64,000 nt of DNA, taken from positions 1 through 64,000 of the forward strand of contig CAXUHG010000016.1 in NCBI GenBank assembly GCA_964250805.1. Direction: 5' to 3'. Below are positions 8,573 through 16,626 of the stretch, piece after piece; position 1 is the stretch's first letter, and every line of letters begins with the position of its first letter. The translations under genes were made by a program, and so were the position numbers. Origin of the DNA: JBBQVS01 sp964250805 (lineage in GTDB: Bacteria; Chloroflexota; Ktedonobacteria; Ktedonobacterales; Ktedonobacteraceae). Below the pieces are notes generated by a model. The model made no database searches. It was not told the DNA's origin and saw only the letters and a list, made by a program, of their open reading frames with translations.

Positions 8573-10117
8573 ATGCATATTGTTACCGTTGCACAGATGC
8601 GCGAACTTGAGGCTCAGGCCGAGCAACAATACGGCTTGAGTGGTCATACCTTGATGCAGAACGCGGGCAAGAGTGCGGCAGACCTGTTCGAGGCGCACCT
8701 GCTCCCACATCATACTCTGAATGAACTTGAGGTACTTTTCCTGATCGGTCCTGGCAATAACGGTGGCGATGGCTTAGTAATGGCACAGCACCTTACGGAA
8801 GCGGGTGCGCTGGTAAGTCTGTATTCTTGGAAGGAACATAAACTTACCGTGCGGGGCGAAGATATCAACGAGTCCGATACCGCTAAAGAGCTAGAGTCAG
8901 CGATAGGGAGTGCCGACTATGTAGTTGACGCACTCCTCGGCACAGGCAATGCTCGTCCGCTCACAGATGATATGCGATTCCTGCTCACTCGCGTCCAGCA
9001 AGAGCGAGAGAAGCGTGCCGACCTGCGTATTGTGGCAGTTGATCTTCCCACTGGTCTCAATACCGATACGGGCGAGGTTGACCCACAGACGCTCCATGCC
9101 GATACGACAATTACCTTTGCTTGTCCCAAGCAGGGCTTTTTCTTTTTTCCAGGGCGTGATTATATCGGAAAACTCTACGTTGCGGATATTGGTCTACCCG
9201 TCGCGCTAGAGCAGAACATTCAAACTGAGATGCCAACCGATGACCTTGTACGCGCTATACTTCCACCTCGCCCATTACAGAGCAACAAGGGCACCTTTGG
9301 CAAGGTGATGGTATTCTGCGGCTCATTTCCCTATCCGGGTTCAGCATTTCTTGCGGGAAGTGCATCGGGTCGCGTGGGTGCTGGTCTAATCACGTTAGCG
9401 GTGACAGAAAAGATGTTGCCCATCTACGCCAGTTCTTTTCACGAAGCAACTTTTGTCATTCTTCCACCCGAAGACGACGAGAGTTTCACACGCTCAAAGG
9501 CGTTGACCGACAAGCTAGAGGGCTACCGTTCGCTCTTGATTGGGCCTGGTTTGGGACAGTCGCCCAACACACGCGAAGTCATCTTAGAGGTTCTCGAATA
9601 TCTGCGTTCGCAACCAGACGAGAAACGTCCGCATCTGGTGGTAGATGCCGATGGCCTCAACAACCTCTCGCAGCTTGAACGTTGGTGGACGCTGCTCCCC
9701 AAAGGAACGGTAATCACACCTCACCCTGGCGAAATGGGACGTTTGTGTGGAGGCACAAAAGTATCGGGTGGCAATATTGACCGCCTGGAACTGGCGCGTA
9801 ACAAGGCACAGGAATGGCAGCTCACGCTCGTCCTCAAAGGTGCATGCACCATCATCGCTGAGCCGGATGGTCGCACACGCATCAACTGGCTAGCAAATCC
9901 CGCGCTGGCGGCGGCTGGTACAGGCGACGTACTGGCAGGAATGACCGCAGGCTTCTTAGCGCAAAGCATGCATCCCTACGATGCCGCTAGTGCTGCTGTC
10001 TACCTGCACACCGTCGCCGCTGGCATCGTGAGCGAAAATATGGGGCACGCGGGTATGCTCGCCTCCGACCTATTGCCAGAAATTCCTAGAGCCATGTATA
10101 AAATTGGGCATGGTTAG
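8573..10117 (+). CDS. nnr: Bifunctional NAD(P)H-hydrate epimerase and ADP-dependent dehydratase
   Basis: A 514-residue metabolite-repair enzyme. Residues 1-215 are the YjeF N-terminal epimerase domain (MRELEAQAEQQYGLSG at the start, then GPGNNGGDGLVMA). Residues 230-505 are the ribokinase-like dehydratase domain, with KGTFGKVMV, VVDADGLN, TPHPGEM and the nucleotide-binding AAAGTGDVLAGM near residue 446. Together they epimerise and dehydrate damaged NAD(P)HX back to NAD(P)H. The length and domain order match the usual fused form. The start has GGAGG six bases upstream. It stands alone, with a palindromic repeat following it. Confidence 0.95.
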   Translation: MHIVTVAQMRELEAQAEQQYGLSGHTLMQNAGKSAADLFEAHLLPHHTLNELEVLFLIGPGNNGGDGLVMAQHLTEAGALVSLYSWKEHKLTVRGEDINESDTAKELESAIGSADYVVDALLGTGNARPLTDDMRFLLTRVQQEREKRADLRIVAVDLPTGLNTDTGEVDPQTLHADTTITFACPKQGFFFFPGRDYIGKLYVADIGLPVALEQNIQTEMPTDDLVRAILPPRPLQSNKGTFGKVMVFCGSFPYPGSAFLAGSASGRVGAGLITLAVTEKMLPIYASSFHEATFVILPPEDDESFTRSKALTDKLEGYRSLLIGPGLGQSPNTREVILEVLEYLRSQPDEKRPHLVVDADGLNNLSQLERWWTLLPKGTVITPHPGEMGRLCGGTKVSGGNIDRLELARNKAQEWQLTLVLKGACTIIAEPDGRTRINWLANPALAAAGTGDVLAGMTAGFLAQSMHPYDAASAAVYLHTVAAGIVSENMGHAGMLASDLLPEIPRAMYKIGHG

Positions 10118-10128
10118 TCTCATAATAG

Positions 10129-10253
10129 AATTTCGTAGGGACCTGATTTACCGCGTCCGTCGTGCGATTTATCGCATATGTTTCGTTTGCTGTACTACCT
10201 TATAGCCGATAAATCGGCTTTGGACGCAATAAATCAGGTCCCTACGACAAATT
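10129..10253. repeat. Palindromic dispersed repeat, GTAGGGACC family (long form)
   Basis: The ends AATTTCGTAGGGACCTGATT and AATCAGGTCCCTACGACAAATT are inverted repeats. Internal GCGTCC/GGACGC and CGATTTATCGC motifs repeat the family pattern. It lies between nnr and the phosphotransferase gene. Confidence 0.8.
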
Positions 10254-10320
10254 ATGATTCGCGTGGACATGATAAAATTCATTCATGTGAAAAACCGTCG
10301 AAATCGCGAAAGAGGAGTCG

Positions 10321-11340
10321 ATGAGTCTCAATTCACAACCACGTCTGATAGAGTGGTGGAGAGACAATTCTTCTGATCCCGACAGACCGTCTCTCAACAA
10401 TCCCGATGTGCAGAGATTGATTGCCGAGATTGCACCAGAAGCGCATGCTGCTGATCTCGGAGGCACCATGAGTCTTAACGTCAAGTTGGACTCGAAGGGA
10501 ATTGTACTTCGCATTCATCAACCGTTTGTATCGCGTCAACGGCTCCTCGCACTTCAGCAGGTGCGGCTGTGTCTCTCGGAAAAGGGGCTGCTTGTTGCTG
10601 TTCCACTACGCTGGCACAACGAATCAGTATTTCGATGCGGAAGTCGCTGGGCTGAGCTAGAGAAGTACTTAGCACATCATCGGCTCAAACACGAGTATGA
10701 CTCCTATGTTTGGCTGTTTGGTGCGATGGGCGTCTTACATCGAAAGTTAGCGACACTCGATATGCGTGTTCCGCGACCGCTATTTGCCACCTATGCACCA
10801 CCAGGGTCTTTACGTCGATGGCTACCAGTCACGGAAGCTGCCGTTCAGGGGAATGGTGAGGCCGCTGATATTGTACAGTTACTTCGTCGCAGCATTCATC
10901 GTCTGCGCTCACAATGGATACCTGCATCCCAGCTTCCGCAGCAATTCATTCATGGTGATGTACGCCTGAGCAACGTGTGTCAAACTTCAGAGGGCGAAAC
11001 AGTTTACCTTGACTTTGGATTTTTAGCACAAAGATCACGCATTCATGATCTCGCCTATTCGCTTGCGTTTATGGTACGCGCACTGCATGGAAACCAGATA
11101 CCTGAGAGTTTCGCGTGGCAGAGCATTCCTCCGCTTATCGAGGCATACGAGGTCAGCGCAAACTCTCCCCTTACTGCGAAGGAGAAAAAGGCTCTTGTTC
11201 CCTATACCGCCTCCGTGCCGCTCCACGCTGCAGCTCTCGACGGATTTACCGACAATCCTGGCGGACATCTACGGGAAAGGTTGCCTTTTATACGTCTCAG
11301 TGATTGGTTGCTGGCGCATCCCGAAGCGATACAGGGCTAA
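10321..11340 (+). CDS. Aminoglycoside phosphotransferase (APH)-fold kinase
   Basis: A 339-residue cytosolic kinase-like protein. The catalytic loop FIHGDVRLSN gives the APH Brenner motif (His211, Asp213, Asn218), followed by the metal-binding DFG at Asp231. This fold covers antibiotic, choline, homoserine and other small-molecule kinases; nothing in the sequence names the substrate. The start follows AAGAGGAGTCG, a good ribosome site. The N-terminal lobe is divergent and I see no clean glycine-rich loop. It is preceded by a dispersed repeat and followed by the remains of another. Confidence 0.75.
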   Translation: MSLNSQPRLIEWWRDNSSDPDRPSLNNPDVQRLIAEIAPEAHAADLGGTMSLNVKLDSKGIVLRIHQPFVSRQRLLALQQVRLCLSEKGLLVAVPLRWHNESVFRCGSRWAELEKYLAHHRLKHEYDSYVWLFGAMGVLHRKLATLDMRVPRPLFATYAPPGSLRRWLPVTEAAVQGNGEAADIVQLLRRSIHRLRSQWIPASQLPQQFIHGDVRLSNVCQTSEGETVYLDFGFLAQRSRIHDLAYSLAFMVRALHGNQIPESFAWQSIPPLIEAYEVSANSPLTAKEKKALVPYTASVPLHAAALDGFTDNPGGHLRERLPFIRLSDWLLAHPEAIQG

Positions 11341-11354
11341 TTGGATATTTTGTT

Positions 11355-11368
11355 GTAGGGACCGATTT
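11355..11368. repeat. Left fragment of a palindromic repeat split by an insertion
   Basis: GTAGGGACCGATTT is the first 14 bases of the GTAGGGACC-family palindrome. The matching remainder is at 12943-13005. The last six bases (CGATTT) are repeated on the other side of the inserted element. Confidence 0.7.
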
Positions 11369-11499
11369 GGTGATTGTCACACATGTCTGGCCCGTTGCCA
11401 CAAGTCATTGGCAGCTCTTGTCACAAATTTCTGGCAGGAGCAGACATCATGTTTTCTTGCCTCCTAGAGTGTTCACAGTACTTGCGCCTAGACGGACAT

Positions 11500-11643
11500 A
11501 GGGGGTCGAGTAGTAGTCGTTCTCAAAATCCCCAACTGCTTTATTTCTATGTCCTTCTCCTCTCGAAATTCTTGAAAAATCCTGGTGGCTCCTCCTTTTT
11601 GGCCTTCACGTTGTTTTTCGCACGACTACTACTCGACCCCCTA
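11500..11643. repeat. 144-bp element with 22-base perfect inverted ends
   Basis: TAGGGGGTCGAGTAGTAGTCGT at 11500-11521 is exactly complementary to 11622-11643. The 100 bases between have no reading frame. It is nested inside the left part of the larger IS-like element and looks like a separate MITE or a very strong hairpin. Confidence 0.7.
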
Positions 11644-11698
11644 TTTACAGAATTTGATTTTAACGTTAAAATCAGAACTTTTTACCTGCTTCGTTTGA

Positions 11699-12559
11699 TT
11701 AGGAGAAGAACTCGCGTAGCATTGCCGCAACAACTTCTGGGCAGCCACCACGACTCCTATTCCACGGGCCAGAGTGGGAGAGGCCCTCGAACTCGATGTG
11801 CTGTGCTTGAGGAAGAATACCTTCCAGCTTCTTGATACTCTCCCGCAGATAGCTAGGACTCTTCGTTCCACTGAGCAGAAGCATCGGCTTGTCAATGGAG
11901 GCAAAGGTCTCCATCTTTCCGTCCATGCCGCCAACGTCATTGAAGTCGTAGCGGATGCCTGGGAGAAGGTCGCGCACCTTCGCATAAGGCCCGGACTTTC
12001 GACCATCGACCCTGAGTACGAAACCGGCGATGAGACGCGCGACCGATTTAGGGAGTGCTCGAAGTGGTGCAGGTGCTGTTCCGGCAGTCAGGAGTGAGCT
12101 CACGAGAGCTGCCGCCAGATCACCGCGTTCAATCTCGGCGTTGAGATCGCGAATACCGTCGTGTGAGATGCCGTCGGCATAGAAGGGTGGCTCGTACACC
12201 GAAGCTCGGGTGACTCGCGGGAGTGTCCTCGCCGCCTCTAGCGTGATCATAGCTCCAGAGCTGAGACCGAAAACCAGATTCGAACCCGACTTCGCGAGTA
12301 GAGCGTCTAGGTCCTCAACGTCTCGGGCAATACTGTGTCCACTATCGTAGGGCTTGAGGCTTAAGCCACGGCCTCGGCGGTCAGGTGTATAGACAGTGAA
12401 ACTAGACGACAACGCTTCAGCAAGGTCGTGGTAGTCATAGGCCGTGCCCATTGCACCTTGTACGAGTACCAGACCAGGGCCGTCGCCCTGGCGTATGAAC
12501 CCTATACGGCTACCATCCCGGGAGATAACATATTCCTCGTTTGCTTCATGATTACTCAT
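11699..12559 (-). CDS. Alpha/beta hydrolase
   Basis: A 286-residue alpha/beta hydrolase. The oxyanion region is GPGLVLVQGAMGTAYDY (residues 28-44) and the nucleophile elbow is GLSSGA with Ser100. A C-terminal GLSHSG supplies the likely histidine. The protein has no signal peptide and should be cytosolic. Related proteins hydrolyse esters or similar small molecules; the substrate is unknown. It is the only gene in the IS-like element and is richer in G+C codons than most neighbours, which fits acquisition by transfer. The last residues lie next to a short AT-rich segment containing TTTTAACGTTAAAA. Confidence 0.85.
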   Translation of the reverse strand: MSNHEANEEYVISRDGSRIGFIRQGDGPGLVLVQGAMGTAYDYHDLAEALSSSFTVYTPDRRGRGLSLKPYDSGHSIARDVEDLDALLAKSGSNLVFGLSSGAMITLEAARTLPRVTRASVYEPPFYADGISHDGIRDLNAEIERGDLAAALVSSLLTAGTAPAPLRALPKSVARLIAGFVLRVDGRKSGPYAKVRDLLPGIRYDFNDVGGMDGKMETFASIDKPMLLLSGTKSPSYLRESIKKLEGILPQAQHIEFEGLSHSGPWNRSRGGCPEVVAAMLREFFS

Positions 12560-12942
12560 TGTAAATTAGCACGCTCCAATCTGTATAGAGATAATGTAGC
12601 AGCATTAGCAGAAAACCGTTAACGCTGAGACTGCGCCGTCGAGTGGTTCATCAACTGGATAGATGAGTATCTTCTCAAGAGCAGTAAATTTCCTTAAATT
12701 CAAGGAATAATAATGATCGAGAATTTGATTGTTGCATGTCATGGCATAATCCTTTCTTAATTATAGGAGTCAAAACAACGCATAAAGTTCTTGAAGAAGT
12801 CAAGATGGTTCGACCAAATATGTGTGACAAGAAGCAAGGTTCGACCAAATATATGTGAAAAATACGCCAGAAATTTCTGACAATAAGGACTACCCCATGC
12901 TTATTATCATCACATACTGCTAGATATGTGTGACAATCACCA

Positions 12943-13005
12943 CGATTTATCACGTCCTCGTATCAATTGTCAACTGGTACGAGGACGTGATAAATCGGTC
13001 CCTAC
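12943..13005. repeat. Right fragment of the split GTAGGGACC palindrome
   Basis: CGATTTATCACGTCCTCGTA and its complement TACGAGGACGTGATAAATCG surround a short centre, ending GGTCCCTAC. Joined to 11355-11368 with one CGATTT removed, it makes a 71-bp unit, almost the same length as the 70-bp units in mutL. Its outer end supplies the TAG stop of the 658-residue gene. Confidence 0.75.
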
Positions 13006-14978
13006 AAACGTTGTTCCACAGCTTCGCCTTCTCGCGTCGTCTGTGTCTCGCGCTCCTTCGTCGCGTGGCGTACCGCCTCGATTTCGTTCTCGAAGATGCG
13101 GCGCACGATGGCGACGGTGCTGGCGTAGGTCGAGTCCATACCGAAGTAGGAGAGGCTGCCCGCACCGAGGTTTTTGCCGCGCGTATAGGGTGTATCCGAG
13201 GCATAGTGCAGAATGCCTAGTTCGTAGGGGAGGCGGGCAAAGTTGATGTTGTCGGCAACGGGATAGCGCGTTAGGTACTGGTCCTCGTACACGGCGTTGA
13301 GGTAGGGGCCGCTCTCCATCTCGACGACGGTATAGTTGGCATGATAGTAAAAGTCTAGGTATTGGCGATTTTGCAGGTATGTCCCCTTCGCGGATACGGC
13401 CTTCTGGTTATCGAGAACGGAGCCATAGATCAGATAGGGCTGTACATCCTGCACGAGGAAGCAGTTGTCAAGCCAGAAGGTGTTCTGGCTGTGTTCGTCC
13501 ATGACGACATTCGAGATCATGACATCACCGATACTGCCGTTAAGTGTGGCGGCCTTACCCAGAATGTAGATGCCGCGAATCTGCGTTGTGTTCTCCATGA
13601 TTTCGCGCATCATACGATAGGCCGCCATACCCAGTGGATAGTCAATATTGAGAATAACAGCCTTGCTTTGTGCCAGCAGGTCCAGATGCGACATACCACA
13701 GCGCGGGTCAACCTCCGTTGGGCGTAGTTTGGCGAGGTCGATAATCTGCGCGTCGATCTCCAATCCATGCCGTGCCCCCACATTCCAGATGCCGCGCCCC
13801 TGCTCTTCCTCGCTGCGATTGAACATGGCTTTCTGGCCCGCGGCTGTGTGTATCCATTCACGAGCAACGAAGTACAGGAAATTTTGCCAGTTGCCCGGAA
13901 CCAGCCCCTGTTGTAGCTTGCGGCACTCATCGGTCAGATACGGGTTCTCTCCACTCAATGCATACTGCACTAACTCGTCTTCGTGTTCGCGAATAGAGCC
14001 GGAGACGAGGTTGACGATGCTATGCGTATTGCTTGAGACGAAGTACATGGGACGATTTTTCAAATCGAGCGTGTCAAGCAGTTTTTCTACAGGCATCCAC
14101 CACTGCCGCGTAGCACGCACATAGCCAACGTGCGAGCCACCGAGCATACGCAAGCTGAAACTCTTGCGATGCTTACCGATGATACGTAGGTTTTCCCACA
14201 GATGGTCGCCCCAGATCAACTCTAAACGCTGCCAATCGTCAGGCGCGATGTGCAAGCGTTCGCGTAATACCTTGCTGATTTCTGCGAAGACGGGCGAGTT
14301 CCGATCCATGTGCGTCTCTAATAGTGGTAATGTAGTTGGCTCTTCCCAGAGAAGATAATACATCTTGTCCCATTCGATTTGGAATGCCACTAGGATAGGG
14401 ACGATATCATCGGTATCGCTTACGCTGGCGACATACACCGCGAGCGTCTCCTTGCCATCGAAGAACCACTTGCGGCGGCGTGCCGAGGCTGTGACCGAGT
14501 GCCACTGGTTAACCGCATAGCCTTGCTGTAGGAAAAGTTCTTCTGATTGACCCAGCAATACGCGGTTGCAGTGAATAATCGCCGATGGAAGGCGTAAAAC
14601 GCTGTAGATGAACGCCGACATATCGGGATAGCGCGAACGTGCATCGGGGTGTAGGCTGGAGTCGATATTATAGTGCGCCTGTACGAGAGCCTTCAAGCTC
14701 ACGTCGCCAGAGCTACGTAACAATGTGTTGTATGTGCGAATGTATAGTTCTACATCGCGCTTTCCTGCCGCATGATAACGTTCACCATGCTCAAACGCAG
14801 GAGTCACATCTGCGCGTATTTGCTGACCTTCTGAGTCGTCTTGTGTTTCGATAATCTCATCATCGACTCGATGTAGGGCTAATGCCTGTGAGTCGGAAAG
14901 TGTTTCTTGTTCCATGGGTTCACCGAGGGTATGTTGTGTATTGGAAAATGCATCAAAATTTCTACGCTTGCGTGCCAT
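13002..14978 (-). CDS. Large uncharacterised protein with nucleoside-phosphorylase-like C-terminal half
   Basis: A 658-residue soluble protein with no signal or membrane segment; I do not recognise the family with certainty. Residues 1-60 are acidic and low-complexity. In the C-terminal half, GKAATLNGSIGDVMISNVV and VVEMESGPYLNAVYE resemble the core strands and the Met-Glu nucleoside-binding motif of the purine nucleoside phosphorylase/MTAP fold. This hints at a nucleoside- or nucleotide-processing activity, as inference only. The very end (EQRL) and its TAG stop come from a neighbouring palindromic repeat. It is a single-gene unit with no functional neighbours. A match to an existing DUF family is likely but cannot be checked here. 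Confidence 0.6.
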   Translation of the reverse strand: MARKRRNFDAFSNTQHTLGEPMEQETLSDSQALALHRVDDEIIETQDDSEGQQIRADVTPAFEHGERYHAAGKRDVELYIRTYNTLLRSSGDVSLKALVQAHYNIDSSLHPDARSRYPDMSAFIYSVLRLPSAIIHCNRVLLGQSEELFLQQGYAVNQWHSVTASARRRKWFFDGKETLAVYVASVSDTDDIVPILVAFQIEWDKMYYLLWEEPTTLPLLETHMDRNSPVFAEISKVLRERLHIAPDDWQRLELIWGDHLWENLRIIGKHRKSFSLRMLGGSHVGYVRATRQWWMPVEKLLDTLDLKNRPMYFVSSNTHSIVNLVSGSIREHEDELVQYALSGENPYLTDECRKLQQGLVPGNWQNFLYFVAREWIHTAAGQKAMFNRSEEEQGRGIWNVGARHGLEIDAQIIDLAKLRPTEVDPRCGMSHLDLLAQSKAVILNIDYPLGMAAYRMMREIMENTTQIRGIYILGKAATLNGSIGDVMISNVVMDEHSQNTFWLDNCFLVQDVQPYLIYGSVLDNQKAVSAKGTYLQNRQYLDFYYHANYTVVEMESGPYLNAVYEDQYLTRYPVADNINFARLPYELGILHYASDTPYTRGKNLGAGSLSYFGMDSTYASTVAIVRRIFENEIEAVRHATKERETQTTREGEAVEQRL

Positions 14979-15055
14979 ATAGCTCTATCTCTCTTCTTTG
15001 AGAACGTCTATCGTTTTCTCTTCTCTCTATTGGAAATATTATACTCGGTGTGGGA

Positions 15056-15182
15056 AGGTGTAGAGGCAATAATTCATTACGCCCTCGTGCCTGTCGATTC
15101 CGTTTTTCATCATTGGGTACGTCCCTCAACCCTTGCCAACATATCGTATCGCTCACAGGGCGTAATGAATTATGGCCCCTAC
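15056..15182. repeat. Palindromic dispersed repeat, AATTCATTACGCCCT type
   Basis: ATAATTCATTACGCCCT at 15069-15085 pairs exactly with 15157-15173, and the right side ends ATGGCCCCTACAGG. It is a relative of the GTAGGGACC family with a different arm sequence. Half copies with TAATTCAT occur near 27296 and 36416. Confidence 0.7.
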
Positions 15183-15194
15183 AGGGTTCAATCG

Positions 15195-16382
15195 TTAATA
15201 ATTCGTGATAATCAAATGCTCCGCGTCTCGATTGTTACGAGCTTGAAAGCTTACAAGGTACTTCTTATCAAACCGTACTCCAATAGATATGCCTGTGCCA
15301 CTATATAAATTGAGAATAGTTGGAGTGTTTTTTATAACAAGCATGAACTTGGCTTTACATTGCTGAAGTAGATATGACGCGAGGCGTTCCTGATCTTGTA
15401 TCCCAAACACATTTTGTGAATAAGTGCTAAATTCACTATCGTAGGGAGGGTCAAGAAAAATAAAATCTTCTGCCTGTGGTTGATGTTTTTGTAGAAAATC
15501 CTCAAAATCCAGATTTTCAATAATTGTATGCTCAAGATGAGATTGCAGGTTGGTTGAACGCAGATACACAATTTTGCGGGCTAAATCTTTGCGATTATAC
15601 GCTATACCACCGTAAGGGACATTGAAGGCTCCATGACTATTGTAGCGGAACATAGACGCGTAAGCATTTTCGCGTACAAAAAAGAAAAGTGCGGCAGCTA
15701 GGCTTGACGAAATATTATATGTCTCAATATTATTATAGAGATGCCTGAGATGCATGTAAAAGGCACTTTTCAGGGCACACTCTATGTTCGCTATGATATC
15801 ATGCTCAGGTAGTTGCCATTTTCTGCTTTCTAGTACTCTCATTCTTTCAGTTTTACTCACTAAATTCCTTTTAAGTTCACGCATAAAATTTTCGCTATCT
15901 CTCCCAAAGATCGCTATAACCATATCGTTAAACCGAGTTTGATGCAAGGAAAGAAACGCACAGAGCGCGTTTTGCGTTTCTTCTTGTGACGCTTTATGTA
16001 AGGAATATTTTTTATAGATGGCAGTGAGTTCTAAGGTGTGAGTATCTATCATTTGGCTGATACTTTGCCAGGAATACAAGAGTACATCTAACGCTTGAAA
16101 GAAATCCTTGTCTTGTTCAGCAACTTTTATATAAAAATTGAAGAGATCAGAGGACTTATCATTGATAAATTTTTCGGTGGCTGAGATGGCAAAAAAAACA
16201 GCACCACCTCCGATAAATGGTTCATAATATCTTTGAAATGTTGGGACTAGCGGCAAAATGTGTTTAAGTTCTTGCTCTTTTCCTCCAGCCCACTTTAATA
16301 GAGGAGACAGCTTATCTGCTTTTGCTACTGAAGCAATCGGCGAAAGACGAGGCCATAAGATTGTTTGGTCATACTCAATCAT
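15195..16382 (-). CDS. D12-class adenine-specific DNA methyltransferase (Dam-like)
   Basis: A 395-residue enzyme that should methylate adenine N6 in DNA. The SAM-binding motif is PLLKWAGGKEQEL near residue 28, followed by YYEPFIGGGAVFFA. The catalytic motif is FLDPPYDSEFSTY near residue 310. The long middle region (residues 90-260) holds the target-recognition domain. The length is above the roughly 280 residues of classical Dam. No restriction gene sits beside it; the upstream neighbour on the same strand is a TcmP-like protein 244 bases away. The start has only a weak ribosome site. It could be a solitary methyltransferase or half of an unrecognised defence module. Confidence 0.88.
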   Translation of the reverse strand: MIEYDQTILWPRLSPIASVAKADKLSPLLKWAGGKEQELKHILPLVPTFQRYYEPFIGGGAVFFAISATEKFINDKSSDLFNFYIKVAEQDKDFFQALDVLLYSWQSISQMIDTHTLELTAIYKKYSLHKASQEETQNALCAFLSLHQTRFNDMVIAIFGRDSENFMRELKRNLVSKTERMRVLESRKWQLPEHDIIANIECALKSAFYMHLRHLYNNIETYNISSSLAAALFFFVRENAYASMFRYNSHGAFNVPYGGIAYNRKDLARKIVYLRSTNLQSHLEHTIIENLDFEDFLQKHQPQAEDFIFLDPPYDSEFSTYSQNVFGIQDQERLASYLLQQCKAKFMLVIKNTPTILNLYSGTGISIGVRFDKKYLVSFQARNNRDAEHLIITNY

Positions 16383-16467
16383 ATTTTTATATCTTTTCTT
16401 GTAAGTAATAATTTTACTGTATCAACACAAACAAAAAAAAGCAATGACTTACCGAAAGTCCTTCGCA

Positions 16468-16568
16468 TTTTGCCACTAAACTCATAGCCCAGTTGTAGTA
16501 CGACAGGGCTAATTTTGTCACAACGAGAAGTGAATCTAAAATCTCTTCCTATTTTTGCCACTAAACTC
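16468..16568. repeat. Pair of TTTTGCCACTAAACTC direct repeats
   Basis: The 16-base sequence TTTTGCCACTAAACTC occurs at 16468-16483 and 16553-16568, with a diverged TTTTGTCACAACGAGAAG copy between them at 16513 and a small TAGCCC/GGGCTA hairpin at 16485-16511. The spacing resembles an IS end or a regulator-binding array. It occupies the gap between the TcmP-like and D12 methyltransferase genes. Confidence 0.5.
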
Positions 16569-16626
16569 TTATTTTTATCGTACACTATTCTAGGAGGTGT
16601 TACTATAACATTGAGTGTCCCCATGC

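Larger units (their letters stand above)
11369..12942. mobile_element. IS-like element with no transposase, carrying an alpha/beta hydrolase
   Basis: The ends GGTGATTGTCACACATGTCT and, on the other strand, GGTGATTGTCACACATATCT are 19/20 identical inverted repeats. They flank about 1.57 kb and are bordered by a CGATTT direct repeat on both sides. Each end holds several copies of a TTGTCACA-ATTTCTGGC-like motif: 11374 and 11418 on the left; 12866-12883 and two GGTTCGACCAAATATRTGTGA copies at 12807 and 12838 on the right. Multiple end repeats are characteristic of IS21-type ends, which is inference only. No transposase gene is present; the only gene inside is the hydrolase. Bases 12560-12800 hold nothing else recognisable. 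Confidence 0.6.

Noticed and set aside
11641..12006. 121-codon reverse frame overlapping the alpha/beta hydrolase
   Set aside because: Overlaps the real gene in another frame and has no domain.
12675..12953. 92-codon reverse frame in the IS-like element
   Set aside because: It is made of the terminal repeats of the element and carries no transposase motif.
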